Below, in pieces: positions 18,168 through 27,349 of a DNA stretch of 64,000 nucleotides. The position numbers and the translations under genes are program-made. The notes beneath the pieces were generated by a model. That model worked only from the letters and a program-made list of their open reading frames with translations, did no database searches and was not told the origin of the DNA. Source of the DNA: a bacterium (lineage in GTDB: Bacteria > Krumholzibacteriota > Krumholzibacteriia > LZORAL124-64-63); the NCBI GenBank assembly GCA_016712675.1, contig JADJQR010000001.1, positions 3,968,001 through 4,032,000 on the forward strand. The letters are read 5' to 3'. Within the stretch, counting starts at the first letter, position 1. Each line of letters begins with the position of its first letter.

Positions 18168-18752
18168 TCAGCGCCCGCTGGCCGCCTGCTTCTCCCGGTC
18201 CCGGTACAGCCCCAGCGACTGTTCCAGTACGGCCGCCTGCTCGGCGTCCACCTTCCTCAGTTCGACGAGCTCCGCTTCCGCCTCGGCCACCCGCCCCAGC
18301 GCCAGGTATGTCTCGCCGCGGTACTCCCGGGCCAGCGCGAAGCCCGGATCCAGCGCGATCGCCTTGTCGTAGGAGGCCAGCGAGTGCTCCAGCTTCCCGA
18401 GGCGGCGGTAGCAGTAGCCCAGATAGTTGTGCGACTCCTTGTGGTCGGGCTTCAGCGAGACCGCCCGCGCGAAGTCGGCGATGGCCTGTTCGTACTCGCG
18501 CAGGGCCTTGCCGTCGGGCCGGGCGGAGTAGTCGAACGCGTAGACCTTGGAGGCGACGGTGCCCATGGCGTCGGCCTTCCTGACCTTGGCCACGCCCTCG
18601 TTGTAGGCGGCGACCGCCTTGGCGGCGTTGCCGTCGGCCTTCGCGGAAGGGGCCTCCGGTGGTGAACCTCCGGCCCGGGCCGCAGGGGCGACGGTCAGGG
18701 CGACCAGCGTGGCCGGCAACAGGACGGCGAGCAGGCGGGTGCGCGTGCGCAT
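18168..18752 (-). CDS. Exported tetratricopeptide repeat protein
   Basis: 194 residues with a signal peptide (1-28, ending APAARAG). Three consecutive TPR-like helical pairs follow, seen in AIADFARAVSLKPDHKESHN, LGKLEHSLASYDKAIALDPG and FALAREYRGETYLALGRVAE. TPR scaffolds mediate protein-protein contacts; here it would act in the periplasm. ATG 18752 has GGAGG 7 nt upstream. The upstream neighbour is an EamA transporter on the same strand, 95 nt away, and a functional link is not evident. Confidence 0.8.
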   Translation of the reverse strand: MRTRTRLLAVLLPATLVALTVAPAARAGGSPPEAPSAKADGNAAKAVAAYNEGVAKVRKADAMGTVASKVYAFDYSARPDGKALREYEQAIADFARAVSLKPDHKESHNYLGYCYRRLGKLEHSLASYDKAIALDPGFALAREYRGETYLALGRVAEAEAELVELRKVDAEQAAVLEQSLGLYRDREKQAASGR

Positions 18753-18847
18753 GATTCCTCCGGTAGGGGCTCGGTTCCGTTTCGCGTGACCAGGAACGGC
18801 CACGTTAGCCGCGCCCCACACGGACCGCCACGCTCCCGAGCGACTGC

Positions 18848-19270
18848 CTACGACGACAGCAGCACGATGCCGCCCACGGTCAGCAGCATGCCCAGCGCGG
18901 TCTTGAGCGTGAGCGCCTCGCCCCCGATCGCGATGGCCAGCAGCGCCCCGAACAGCGGCGAGGTGAAGGCGATCGGCATCACCTTGGTCAGCGGCGCCTG
19001 CTTCAGCGCCGCGTAGAAGCAGAGCATGCCGAACGAGCCGGCCACCAGCCCGCCGCCAACGACCATGTACAGGAGCGAGCGCGACCCCGCCTGCGCCACC
19101 AGCTTCCACTGCGGCGCGCTGACCGCAGCCAGCACGACCAGCGCCGTGGCCGTGCGGATGGTGATCCCCAGCTGCGGCGGCAGGTTGCCCAGCCCCAGGC
19201 CACGTTTCTCGAAGTAGCCGCCCAGGCCCCAGGCGGCGGCGGTCAGGAGGGCCAGAAGTTGAGGCTTCAT
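18848..19270 (-). CDS. EamA/DMT superfamily small transporter
   Basis: 140 residues, one EamA unit with four to five hydrophobic helices (starting LLALLTAAAWGLGGYFEKRG, ending LGMLLTVGGIVLLSS) and the characteristic TSPLFGALLAIAIGGEAL motif in the last half. Single-unit DMT proteins of this length normally work as dimers. The substrate cannot be told from sequence; the WGLGGYFEKRG start is shared with small sugar or amine exporters. The ATG at 19270 gives the full first helix. Confidence 0.82.
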   Translation of the reverse strand: MKPQLLALLTAAAWGLGGYFEKRGLGLGNLPPQLGITIRTATALVVLAAVSAPQWKLVAQAGSRSLLYMVVGGGLVAGSFGMLCFYAALKQAPLTKVMPIAFTSPLFGALLAIAIGGEALTLKTALGMLLTVGGIVLLSS

Positions 19271-19596
19271 CGTTGTCCCCGGCGGCGGCGGCCGCGGTCA
19301 GGGGTCCACAGTCGATCCAGCGCCGCCCACTGTAGCGGCAGCCGAAAACGGCAGCAGTACGCCGGTGCCCAGCAGCAGCCTCAACACCGCCGACTTCATC
19401 AGCACTTACCATTCGCGGGAAAGACGTGCGTTCGGCCGGAGTCCGCAGCATCCCAGAACGGCGGAACGCCGTCAACCGGCCGTCGAAGGCGCCCGTCGGG
19501 CGACGGTGGCGGTCGCTGCCATCCGTGTCGTAACTATGCGACTGAAAACCATTCCCAATGCACGGTCGCCACGCGCCCCGAAAGGACCGGCCACCG

Positions 19597-20037
19597 ATGA
19601 CCATGGCACTGTTCAACTACGGCCACTTCCTGGGACTGGCGGCGTTCGCCGCCGCGCTGGCGGTCGAATCGGCCCTCTTCCGGCGCCGCGTCGACGGCCG
19701 CACCGCGCGCCACTTGGCCATGGCCGACCTGGTCTACGGCCTGGCGGCAGCCCTGGTCATCGCCACCGGCCTGCTCAAGCTGTTCGCCGGCGACAAGCCC
19801 GCCGCCTACTACGGCCCCAATCCGTTCTTCCACATCAAGCTGACGGTGTTCCTGCTGATCTTCCTGATGTCGATCTATCCCACCATCCAGTTCATCCGCA
19901 ACCGCCGCGCCGCCGACGGCGACGTGGTCGAGTACCCGGCCGTGGTCGGCACGCTGCTGAAGATCGAGCTGGCCGCCACCGCGTTGCTGCCGTTGCTGGC
20001 GGTGCTGATGGCGCGGGGGTTCGGGGTCGGGCGCTGA
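19597..20037 (+). CDS. DUF2214 family membrane protein
   Basis: 146 residues with four hydrophobic helices (about 5-22, 40-62, 75-100, 120-142). The segments ADLVYGLAAALVIATGLLK and YYGPNPFFHIKLTVFLLIF match the DUF2214 family of inner-membrane proteins of unknown function. AAGGA lies about 11 nt before the ATG at 19597; an alternative ATG is two codons later. It is transcribed away from the EamA gene. Confidence 0.82.
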   Translation: MTMALFNYGHFLGLAAFAAALAVESALFRRRVDGRTARHLAMADLVYGLAAALVIATGLLKLFAGDKPAAYYGPNPFFHIKLTVFLLIFLMSIYPTIQFIRNRRAADGDVVEYPAVVGTLLKIELAATALLPLLAVLMARGFGVGR

Positions 20038-20093
20038 AACCGGACCGTCAACCTCGTCCAGGTGGCCGGGCGCCATTCCACAAGCGGCCGCGA

Positions 20094-22769
20094 CTACCTG
20101 ATCAAAGTCAGTCGCTTCGTTTCATGCATCGCACCCGCGTCGATTCGTGCGATGTAGGCCCCCGACGCGACACCCAAGCCGCGCTCGTCCTTTCCGTCCC
20201 AGGTCACCTGATGGCCGCCACTGGACATGTTCCCGTCCACAAGGTTGCGAATGAGCCGACCGCGAAGGTCGTAGATGGACAACCGCACGTGGCCGGGTTC
20301 CGGGATCTCGTAGCGGAGCGTGGTCAGCGGGTTGAACGGATTCGGAGCGGCGCCGTGCAGGATCAAACGGTAAGCCGGCCTTTCGTCGTGCCCAACGGAA
20401 GACGGCGCAGGTCCATGCCAGATGGCGAAGCCGCTCGAAGGCTTCATTCCCGCGAGTTCAAAGCCGCCCCCCACGTAGAGGCTCCCACCTTCGTCGGCGG
20501 CCAGCGCGTGAACAGCGCTATCCAACCCCGACCCGAACGCGGACCATGTTGTCCCATCCCACTTGGCAATGCGGTTCACCGGGGCGCCACCGGCAGTCGT
20601 GAACGTACCTCCTGCAATGAGATCCCCGCTCTTGTCTACGGTCAAACCGTACACGGCTCCGGAGCTGAGCCCGGAGCCAAGCGCCAACCAGTTCACCCCA
20701 TTCCACTTCGCGATGCAAGAGGCTGAAACACCGTCGATCATCAAATAGTCGCCTCCAGCATAGACGCATCCGCTTCCGTCAACGGCGAGAGCGTGCACCA
20801 CCCCGTGCGGGTCCGTCATCCCCGATCCGAGAGCGGACCAAGTCGTGCCGTTCCACATGGCCAAGTGCGACGCTGGCACACCGCCGGCAACCGTGAAATC
20901 ACCAGCCGCATAGAGATTCCCGTTCGCGTCCGTCGCCAGGGCACTCACGCCACCATTCATGCCCGTACCCAGTGCGGACCAGATCGCACCGTCCCACTTG
21001 GCAATGTGGGACAATGTGGTGCTTCCGTTCCGGGTGAAGGCGCCCCCGGCATAGAGGTTACCGTCTCCATCCATCGCCAACGCATTCACTTCGCCGTTCA
21101 TCCAAAATGGCCCGAGCGCAGACCAAGCTGTCCCGCTCCACTTCAACACGTATCTCGACGATCCGCTGCCGATCGATAGATGACCGCCCGCGTAGAGCCC
21201 ACCGTTCCCATCCATGGCCAGCGCATACACCCAGCTATAGGGATCCAGACCAGCACCCAGCGCGCACCATTCCCGCCCATTCCACTTGGCAATCCCGGAT
21301 GCGCTGACACCTCCAGCGACCATGAATCCGCCCCCCGCATACGCGTTGCCGTCCCCATCCTCGACAACGCTGCGCACCTCGCGGTCAAGCCCGCTTCCAG
21401 AGCCGAGCGCAGTCCACGCTGTTCCATCCCACCTGGCGACACGTGGAGCCGATGTGCTTCCCGCCGACGTGAACCCACCTCCCGCGATGAGGCGCCCACT
21501 CCCATCTACCGCCAGGGCTGTGACAGTTGCGTTCAACCCCGAGCCGACGGTGGCCCAGGAGACTCCGTTCCAGCGGGCGACGTGGAGAGCCGGAACACCT
21601 CCCGCTGCGATGAACTCGCCGCCCGCGTAGAGAACACCCTCCTCGTCCACGGCAAGCTCGTACACAGACCAGTTCATCCCTGAGTCGAGTGCCGACCACG
21701 CCGCTCCGTTCCACCTGGCGATATGGTTGGCGGACACGCCACCCGCAGCATAGAAGTGCCCCCCCGCGTAGACAGTACCGCCCGAGTCGATGGCAATGGC
21801 ACTGACGCCACTCCCTGTACCCCAGGCCGGTCCGAGCGCGGACCACGTCGTCCCGTTCCATCTCGCCAAGCAGGTTGCGGGTACACCGCCAGCGATCTGG
21901 AAGCTGCCACCGGCGTACAGGGTTCCGTTCCCGTCGAACGCAAGGGTGCTGACACCCCCGTTCTTGAGACCCGAGCCGAGCGCAGACCAGTTCGTGCCGT
22001 TCCATTTCGCGATATGCAGTGCCGAATCACCCCCGGCAGCCCGAAAGCTGCCTCCCGCGTAGAGGTTCCCACTCCCATCCGCAGCAAGAGCATAGACCCA
22101 GCCGTAGGTCTCGCTCATTCCCGATCCGAGTGCCGACCACGTTGATCCGTTCCACATGGCGACATGGGAGGCACTGACACCCCCCGCAGTCGAGAAGCTG
22201 CCGCCTGCATAGAGATTCCCGTGTCCGTCCACGGCCAGGGCGTACACCGTTCCGTCCATTCCCGAACCGAGCGCTGACCAGGTCGTTCCGTCCCACTTCG
22301 CGATGTAAGGCGCGTAGCTACTCCCGGCGGTCAGGAAGTCGCCGCCTACATAGAGGTCTCCGTCCTCGTCCACGACACTGGAGTAGACCGTACCGCTCAC
22401 ACCCGCGCGACAGAAGCGACCATCCCACTGCCCATTCTCGACATCGTCGAAAGCGGTGGCGCCCATCGTTCGGCCGCCGACGTACGAGCCCCCACTCGCT
22501 TCGGACCAATCGCCACCTTGGGCGCCATTCGAGCCCGGCGACTCCCGCCAACCGGCGGAGCGTGCAAGGCCGCGAATGCTATTCGCGAGGTCGAGCGATC
22601 CATCTTCTCGCAGCAGCCGTTCCATGGGGATTGCCGCGAAATCCCGAGCGGAACCGCGCCACGTCTTGTGGGCGGGGCGGGCAGCGGGTTCTGCGTGCGT
22701 GTTCAACACGGGAGCGAGGACGAACGCGGTAGCGATGCACAAGCAACGGAGAGCCGACGCCTTCGCCAA
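20094..22769 (-). CDS. Secreted beta-propeller-type repeat protein (Rax2-like), FlgD-like tail
   Basis: About 891 residues. I place the start at a TTG near 22769: GGAGG lies 6 nt upstream and it gives a clean signal peptide (AKASALRCLCIATAFVLAP, cut near HA-EPA). An ATG 69 nt upstream is the conventional alternative. From about residue 125 to 760, a unit of roughly 46 residues repeats 13 times (I-A-K-W-N-G-T-T-W-S-A-L-G-S-G-M then GNLYAGGSF-TAGG). This is the repeat found in Rax2-like and related propeller proteins, and the copies differ at many positions. The C-terminal 85 residues are an FlgD-like domain (GAAPNPFNPLTTLRYEIPEP, SGAYIARIDAG). It is a surface protein of unknown ligand. Confidence 0.83.
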   Translation of the reverse strand: MAKASALRCLCIATAFVLAPVLNTHAEPAARPAHKTWRGSARDFAAIPMERLLREDGSLDLANSIRGLARSAGWRESPGSNGAQGGDWSEASGGSYVGGRTMGATAFDDVENGQWDGRFCRAGVSGTVYSSVVDEDGDLYVGGDFLTAGSSYAPYIAKWDGTTWSALGSGMDGTVYALAVDGHGNLYAGGSFSTAGGVSASHVAMWNGSTWSALGSGMSETYGWVYALAADGSGNLYAGGSFRAAGGDSALHIAKWNGTNWSALGSGLKNGGVSTLAFDGNGTLYAGGSFQIAGGVPATCLARWNGTTWSALGPAWGTGSGVSAIAIDSGGTVYAGGHFYAAGGVSANHIARWNGAAWSALDSGMNWSVYELAVDEEGVLYAGGEFIAAGGVPALHVARWNGVSWATVGSGLNATVTALAVDGSGRLIAGGGFTSAGSTSAPRVARWDGTAWTALGSGSGLDREVRSVVEDGDGNAYAGGGFMVAGGVSASGIAKWNGREWCALGAGLDPYSWVYALAMDGNGGLYAGGHLSIGSGSSRYVLKWSGTAWSALGPFWMNGEVNALAMDGDGNLYAGGAFTRNGSTTLSHIAKWDGAIWSALGTGMNGGVSALATDANGNLYAAGDFTVAGGVPASHLAMWNGTTWSALGSGMTDPHGVVHALAVDGSGCVYAGGDYLMIDGVSASCIAKWNGVNWLALGSGLSSGAVYGLTVDKSGDLIAGGTFTTAGGAPVNRIAKWDGTTWSAFGSGLDSAVHALAADEGGSLYVGGGFELAGMKPSSGFAIWHGPAPSSVGHDERPAYRLILHGAAPNPFNPLTTLRYEIPEPGHVRLSIYDLRGRLIRNLVDGNMSSGGHQVTWDGKDERGLGVASGAYIARIDAGAMHETKRLTLIR

Positions 22770-23066
22770 TGCCAACCTCCACCTTCCGCCGTCACCGGAA
22801 TTCGCGCGCGCACCCTCGCCGAGCCCGCAGACCGTCATGGATATCGCGCACGTGCCTCAACCGTATGCGTGACCTGTCGGCGCGCTGGCTTCGGAAGTCT
22901 AGCACAAGTGAAGCCATGACGGTTGCACGAATAGCCGCCCGGATTGCCCGCGTGCACCGAAGCCCGATGCCAAGGCACTGGCAGCAGCGTGCACTTCCGG
23001 CCACGCGGCCAGATCAACGGCCGTGGGTTCCGCGGCGCGCGCGGCGCGGCCTCGGTCGCCACCCGT
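22770..23066. other. Intergenic stretch without a recognisable gene
   Basis: About 300 nt between the start region of the Rax2-like gene and the broken gene downstream of it on the map. It contains only short chance reading frames and no convincing hairpin. It should hold the promoter of the Rax2-like gene, but I see no clear -35/-10 pair. Confidence 0.4.
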
Positions 23067-23510
23067 TCACGGAGCCAGCTGGACCTGAAAGGCGCCGTCA
23101 GTGATCGTCGTCGTGCGATCTCCAAGCGCGAATTTCAACACTCCGGAGAAGGTACCGCGGATGTACCCGCCGGACCGGTCGTATTGCGTCACTCGGACCA
23201 CTGCATGTGATCCGCTGGATCCGTCCTGAGCGATGAAACCGCCCGTGTCGATTCCTCCATCGTGCACCCAGTAGGACACAACGACCCCCGTGGCCTCCGA
23301 CCACTCACCGGTTGTGCTACCCGGGAACTCGATATTGAAGGAGGGAACTGTCTCCAATTCCCCGAAATCGGCATAGCGCGTGGCAATGACAGTCTTGTCA
23401 TACTGGTCTCGGTAGTGACCAATTGCGTCGTGGTCGTATGCCACGCCATCGACAGTCGACCAGGGTTGTGATCCGCGCTCCGCGAAGCCGCGCCAGGTGC
23501 GCGGCAGCCC
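23067..23510 (-). pseudogene. 5'-truncated remnant of an exported-protein domain
   Basis: A 147-codon open frame encodes a well-formed small domain (PWSTVDGVAYDHDAIGHY, then SFNIEFPGSTTGEW and GYIRGTFSGVLKFA, ending GAFQVQLAP). It resembles the DUF6252-like beta-rich domains of FCB lipoproteins. It has no signal peptide, no ATG and no ribosome-binding site; the first possible start is GTG 23444. It lies immediately downstream of, and in frame with, the TAG stop of the dockerin-ended gene. The likely explanation is loss of the 5' end, or a fusion product cut by the TAG. Confidence 0.5.
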
Positions 23511-24197
23511 CTACTGACACACCGCGCCGATTCCCCCGGCCAGCCGCGGGATATCGCTCAGGTCCACGGCACCGTCGAACCAGAGATCCGACCGGAAGGC
23601 ATAGGGACCGAGGTAGTCTCCGGCGAACAGCGGGATGTCCGCCAGGTTGGCCACGCCGTCACCGTTCAGGTCGGCGCTGTTGTGGCGCAGGTCGAGGGGC
23701 GCGCTTGCGATCAGCGCCGCACCGGCGACGACGACCAGCGTCCGGGACGTCGACCAGCCACCGGCGCGAAGCGGGGCGGTCCAGGTCGTGACGCCCACGG
23801 CGTCGGTGTTCGCGTCCGCGGTCGTACCCGACAAACAGGCCGCGAAATTGCCCGTACTGGCCACGACCTCCTTCTCCAGCCACATGTCGGTGGCCGTGAA
23901 GTTGACCACGGGCACACAGTCGTCGGTGCGGAGATACAGGGTGATCGTGGCATCCACGATGCCTGAGACCGACCGCGCCTGGGTGAGAGCCGCACCACCT
24001 CCGTTGGGGAGGTTGTACAGGACCGGCGCCGATCCGGCGGGGGCTGCCGTATTGGCCGTGCAGCAATACAGGTTCTGGGCATCGACTGCGCCCGCCATCG
24101 CTACGCCGATGACCAGGATGATCGCGAAGACCGCCTTGGACTTCGTCCAACCGGACGCGATGGGATGTACGGTCTGAAGCCTATCGCAGCAGGTCAT
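23511..24197 (-). CDS. Exported protein with C-terminal dockerin-like calcium-binding repeats
   Basis: 228 residues. ATG 24197 follows GGAGG and gives a signal peptide (hydrophobic core AVFAIILVIGVAMAGAV, cut after DA-Q). A Cys-containing beta-rich domain (about 43-165) precedes two 24-residue EF-hand-like loops near the end: DLNGDGVANLADI and DLWFDGAVDLSDI. These match the D-x-N-x-D-G-x5-D pattern of type I dockerins, although no cohesin is in the window. In GC-rich FCB genomes such tails are common on secreted proteins and probably serve attachment. It ends GGIGAVCQ-TAG. A longer in-frame start at 24278 lacks a ribosome-binding site. Confidence 0.75.
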   Translation of the reverse strand: MTCCDRLQTVHPIASGWTKSKAVFAIILVIGVAMAGAVDAQNLYCCTANTAAPAGSAPVLYNLPNGGGAALTQARSVSGIVDATITLYLRTDDCVPVVNFTATDMWLEKEVVASTGNFAACLSGTTADANTDAVGVTTWTAPLRAGGWSTSRTLVVVAGAALIASAPLDLRHNSADLNGDGVANLADIPLFAGDYLGPYAFRSDLWFDGAVDLSDIPRLAGGIGAVCQ

Positions 24198-24475
24198 GAT
24201 GGGTCCTCCGGCACGGGTGATCAGGGCGGTAGCATCCAGCTTCCACCCAGGGAGAGAGCCCGGCCGAGCATTAATCACACTCTACTGGTAGTTTTTTCGG
24301 GACCGGGAACCCAACCGAGGTACGGCTGCACCCGCCGCCCACTGCCGACACGGTCGCAACCACCTTCGCGTGGAAGGCGCGCTCCGCGACCGGAGACCGT
24401 GGGCGCCGCGTCGAACCGGTGGTCAGGCTGCCTGCAAGGCCATCCGAGGAGGATGCCTTGTAGGTGTGCCGGTGA

Positions 24476-25294
24476 TCACTGGCGGGGCTGGTAGGCAAGT
24501 CCGCCGAAGCCGACCTTGATGTAGAAATCGGTGCCACTCATGGCGCCGAGGTCGGCATTGCCCTTGGCATCCCAGATCATGACGCCAGCGGTGAACCTAC
24601 CGACGGCGCCCACGGGTCGGGTGGGGGGCTCGGTGACCAGGGTCGAGAACGAGGCTTCGACGAAGAAATCCCAGTAGCCGAAGTCCTGCTCGAGTTCCGG
24701 GAAGTCGGAGTTGCTGAGCGCTCGGGTTCCCCATTGCGAGGTCGCCACGCCGACCAGCACCAGGGGCGACACCAGCGTGCGCGGCACACTGCCGAGGTCG
24801 CGGTACGTGTAGTGGGTGTAGTAGACGCCATCGTGGCGCGAGAGGATCTCGTACAGCGGTTCCTGCTCGACCTTCGCTTTGCCGAACAGCACGTAGGTCA
24901 AGCGGATGGGAAGCCAGCACACCGTCTCGGTGGCAACATCCGGATAGCGGTTGGTCCCGTCCTCGAACCCCTTGCCGGCGTAGATATCCATCAGATCGAC
25001 TCCCAGCCCGAGCCGACGCAATCCGGGAAACCACGTCCGATGATAGCCGAAGCCGCGCAGTCCAGCATAGGCTGCTCCGTTCATGTACCCGATGTCGAGG
25101 CTGGCCAGCTCCCAGCGCGACCATCCCGTCTGGGTCCAGTCGATGGGCAGCGAGGTCGGCGTCTCATCGACCGAGCCCGGGGTGGCCGTCGTGGTTGCGG
25201 CGTTGTCGTCCGCGGCGAGCGCCGCTTGCGGTAGGATGAGCGCGGAGGCGAGGAACAGGGCACACTTCACCATTCTCGTGTTGGGCTTCACCAT
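24476..25294 (-). CDS. Exported protein of unknown function, outer-membrane-like
   Basis: 272 residues with a signal peptide (CALFLASALILPQAALA, cut near residue 27). The mature part is rich in Tyr, Trp and Gly with alternating polar and hydrophobic residues (YMNGAAYAGLRGFGYHRTWF, DFYIKVGFGGLAYQ), the look of a small beta-barrel or beta-sandwich. I recognise no family. AGGAG lies 7 nt before the ATG. It may share an operon with the dockerin-ended gene 278 nt downstream; an imperfect hairpin at 24435-24460 between them could end transcription. Confidence 0.7.
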   Translation of the reverse strand: MVKPNTRMVKCALFLASALILPQAALAADDNAATTTATPGSVDETPTSLPIDWTQTGWSRWELASLDIGYMNGAAYAGLRGFGYHRTWFPGLRRLGLGVDLMDIYAGKGFEDGTNRYPDVATETVCWLPIRLTYVLFGKAKVEQEPLYEILSRHDGVYYTHYTYRDLGSVPRTLVSPLVLVGVATSQWGTRALSNSDFPELEQDFGYWDFFVEASFSTLVTEPPTRPVGAVGRFTAGVMIWDAKGNADLGAMSGTDFYIKVGFGGLAYQPRQ

Positions 25295-26093
25295 GGGATG
25301 CTCCTGGGCAACTGGGGACGTCGTCGGCCGGCGACTGGCCGGGTCGGATCGAACGCTGACACCGCGTGAGTATCCCCCAACCGAGCTCCGGAAGTCAATC
25401 GAGCCGCCCCAATCCCCTGCCCGGTCGCCGATTTCGCTCCGCGCCGCACCCTATCCACCCCTTCGCGGACACGAACGGCGGCGGAAGGCGGTGCGGCCGG
25501 CGGCCGGTGCGCCGGCGCTGGTCTCGACGATCAACGCGGCGGCGCCGGTCGGAGACCCGAAATCCGGGTAAGCGGAAAATCGCAACCTGTCGGCTGGTCC
25601 CATCGGGTACCCAGGCTGTTCCGCGCTTGACTGCGATTCCACGTCGTCGTTCAGGCCTTCAATCTGTGAGAGGTCCCCAAGTTGCCGTCTTCCATTCGGG
25701 TACAGGCCGGGGATCGCCTTCACTGTGCTTGACCGCCGTTCGACGGCACGCGCAACATTCCCGTTGACCAGCGGGGGTCAACTTCGCCCATCGGCCAGTA
25801 CTTCTCGGCCGCGCCGTCCAGCTGGCGGAACTTGCGCCCGCGCAGCCGCGGCGAGGTCGGGAGATCTGCGCCGGCGCAAGCGGCCCGGTGCGGCCTTCAG
25901 CGGTCCGGTGTGCTTCCGCCGTACAATGCGCGCCGTGGGCCGCGGGTGGCCCACTCGACCGTTCCGGCCGCACGCAGGTACTACGGCACGTCAGCGAGGG
26001 GAGACGACAGCCCTTGACATCGCCATCTGCTCCGCAAAGACTGCTCAGGTTGCGTCATCGCACGGGTGGCGCCGAAAGGACGGAGGTGCCCCG
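25295..26093. other. Gene-poor interval of 800 nt
   Basis: No frame here shows a family I know. A stop-bounded minus frame of about 60 codons (25720-25908, containing RGRKFRQLDGAAEKYWPMGE) reads like real protein but has no start, so it may be a gene remnant. The right end should carry the promoter of the Cys-rich lipoprotein; TTGACA at 26014-26019 is a candidate -35, without a good -10. The base composition looks less GC-rich than that of neighbouring genes. Confidence 0.4.
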
Positions 26094-26432
26094 ATGCTGA
26101 AGCGTGTGTTGCCGATTGTCGGCCTGATCGTCACGTTGGTCCTGGCGCTCTCGCTGGCCGCGTGCAGCAAGAAGACCGACACCCAGGCCCAGAAGGAAGC
26201 GCCGCCGCCGGCAGTCGAGCAGGCGAAGCAGGCAGAGCAGGCTGCGCCGGCCGCCGTGCCCGCCGCCGATTCGACCGCGGCGGCGGCCACCGACGTGGCG
26301 GCCGCCCACGACTGCGCGGGTGGCTGCGGCATGACCGCGGTGCCCGAGGCACAGATGACCGAGATCGACGGCAAGTGGTACTGCGGCGGCTGCGCCAAGG
26401 GCCTGAAGAAGGACGCCCACCACCCGGGCTAG
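26094..26432 (+). CDS. Small lipoprotein with YHS-like Cys metal-binding motif
   Basis: 112 residues. The lipobox LSLAAC (Cys near residue 23) marks a lipoprotein. A disordered Ala/Glu/Gln-rich spacer follows (about 25-70), then a C-terminal Cys motif: CAGGCGM ... WYCGGCAKGLKK. The C-x3-C plus C-x2-C spacing resembles YHS or TRASH-type zinc or copper sites, so metal binding outside the cytoplasm is likely but unproven. GGAGG precedes the ATG by 7 nt. A strong terminator follows the stop. Confidence 0.75.
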   Translation: MLKRVLPIVGLIVTLVLALSLAACSKKTDTQAQKEAPPPAVEQAKQAEQAAPAAVPAADSTAAAATDVAAAHDCAGGCGMTAVPEAQMTEIDGKWYCGGCAKGLKKDAHHPG

Positions 26433-26463
26433 CCCGTCGGTCTCCGACGCGGTGCGGTGTCGC

Positions 26464-26493
26464 GAAGCCGCCTCCCGGCCGGGAGGCGGCTTC
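26464..26493. terminator. Hairpin terminator, perfect 30-nt palindrome
   Basis: GAAGCCGCCTCCCGG and its exact complement form a 13-15 bp stem, followed on the plus strand by TTGTCC. It lies between the convergent lipoprotein and DUF4395 genes and can serve both. Confidence 0.75.
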
Positions 26494-26528
26494 TTGTCCG
26501 GTCCGCTCAGCGGCGCCCGCCTGCCGGA

Positions 26529-27191
26529 CTACCCGGCGTGCGCGCCCTTGTCGATGCCGAACAGGTCGAAGGGGTGCTGGGCGAAGTTGTCGTGGAACAG
26601 CATCGCCACCACCACGATGTAACCGACGAAGCCCAGCACGATCAGCACCTGCGCCGGCGAGACCCGCTGGATGGCCTGCCGGTCCTTCGGCGCGCACACC
26701 TCGCCCGGGCAGTACTGCGCCTTCTGTTTGTAGATCAGCGAGTAGACCTTGCAGCCGATGCAGATCCCGAACGAGGTCTCGAAGAACAGGAACACCAGGC
26801 AGATCAGGCAGATCAGGCCCGTGATCGGGCTGTAGGAATTGACCACGACCTGCAGCGCGAACATGATCGTCGCCAGGGCGATGCCGATGATCCAGGCGAA
26901 CTTCTTCTGCTGGGCGCCGACATACTCGGGGGTCTGGCCGCGGACCAGCAGGCGTCCGAGGATCAGGGACGGCGCGAAGCGCGGGCTGACCAGGACGCGG
27001 ACCAGGATGTCGGTCAGGAAGATCGTGACCGCATACTTCAGCAGGGTGAAGTTGCCCTTCAGGATCGCGGTGAGGATCGCCACGAACATGAGCACGAACA
27101 GGATGCCGGCACCGGCCCGGATCTCCCGCTCGTTGAGCACCGGGATGTCGTACCCGGCGACCTCTTCCCCGAATCGAATAAAGTCTGTCAT
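26529..27191 (-). CDS. DUF4395 family membrane protein
   Basis: 220 residues with about five hydrophobic segments. The core FGICIGCKVYSLIY then YCPGEVC near residues 150-175 is the DUF4395 signature: paired cysteines at a membrane face, in a family often encoded next to thioredoxin-like or rhodanese genes. A role in thiol or sulfur redox chemistry is plausible but not shown. ATG 27191 has AAGGA 7 nt upstream; the longer frame start (27263) does not. Confidence 0.8.
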   Translation of the reverse strand: MTDFIRFGEEVAGYDIPVLNEREIRAGAGILFVLMFVAILTAILKGNFTLLKYAVTIFLTDILVRVLVSPRFAPSLILGRLLVRGQTPEYVGAQQKKFAWIIGIALATIMFALQVVVNSYSPITGLICLICLVFLFFETSFGICIGCKVYSLIYKQKAQYCPGEVCAPKDRQAIQRVSPAQVLIVLGFVGYIVVVAMLFHDNFAQHPFDLFGIDKGAHAG

Positions 27192-27349
27192 TTGCCGTCC
27201 TTTCACGGGCTCCGCTGCCAATTGACATCTCCCATGATCCCACGCCGGGGGGCCGCCGGTCAATCCACCCCGAAACAGGTTGCGCCCATTCCCGGAAACC
27301 CGATCTTGACTGCCACGGGTCCGGTTCCCCTTCGCCCAGAGGATGTTCG

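Noticed and set aside
23511-23513. In-frame TAG followed by open reading frame, considered as read-through or pyrrolysine.
   Set aside because: The upstream protein already has a complete dockerin-type end, and nothing in the window suggests pyrrolysine use; treated as stop plus gene remnant.
24435-24460. Imperfect hairpin between two exported-protein genes as a terminator.
   Set aside because: It has a bulge and no T-run; support is too weak for a separate feature.
25720-25908. Minus-strand frame with RKFRQLDGAAEKYWPMGE, considered as a gene.
   Set aside because: It has no start codon or ribosome-binding site and no recognised family; recorded only as a possible remnant.
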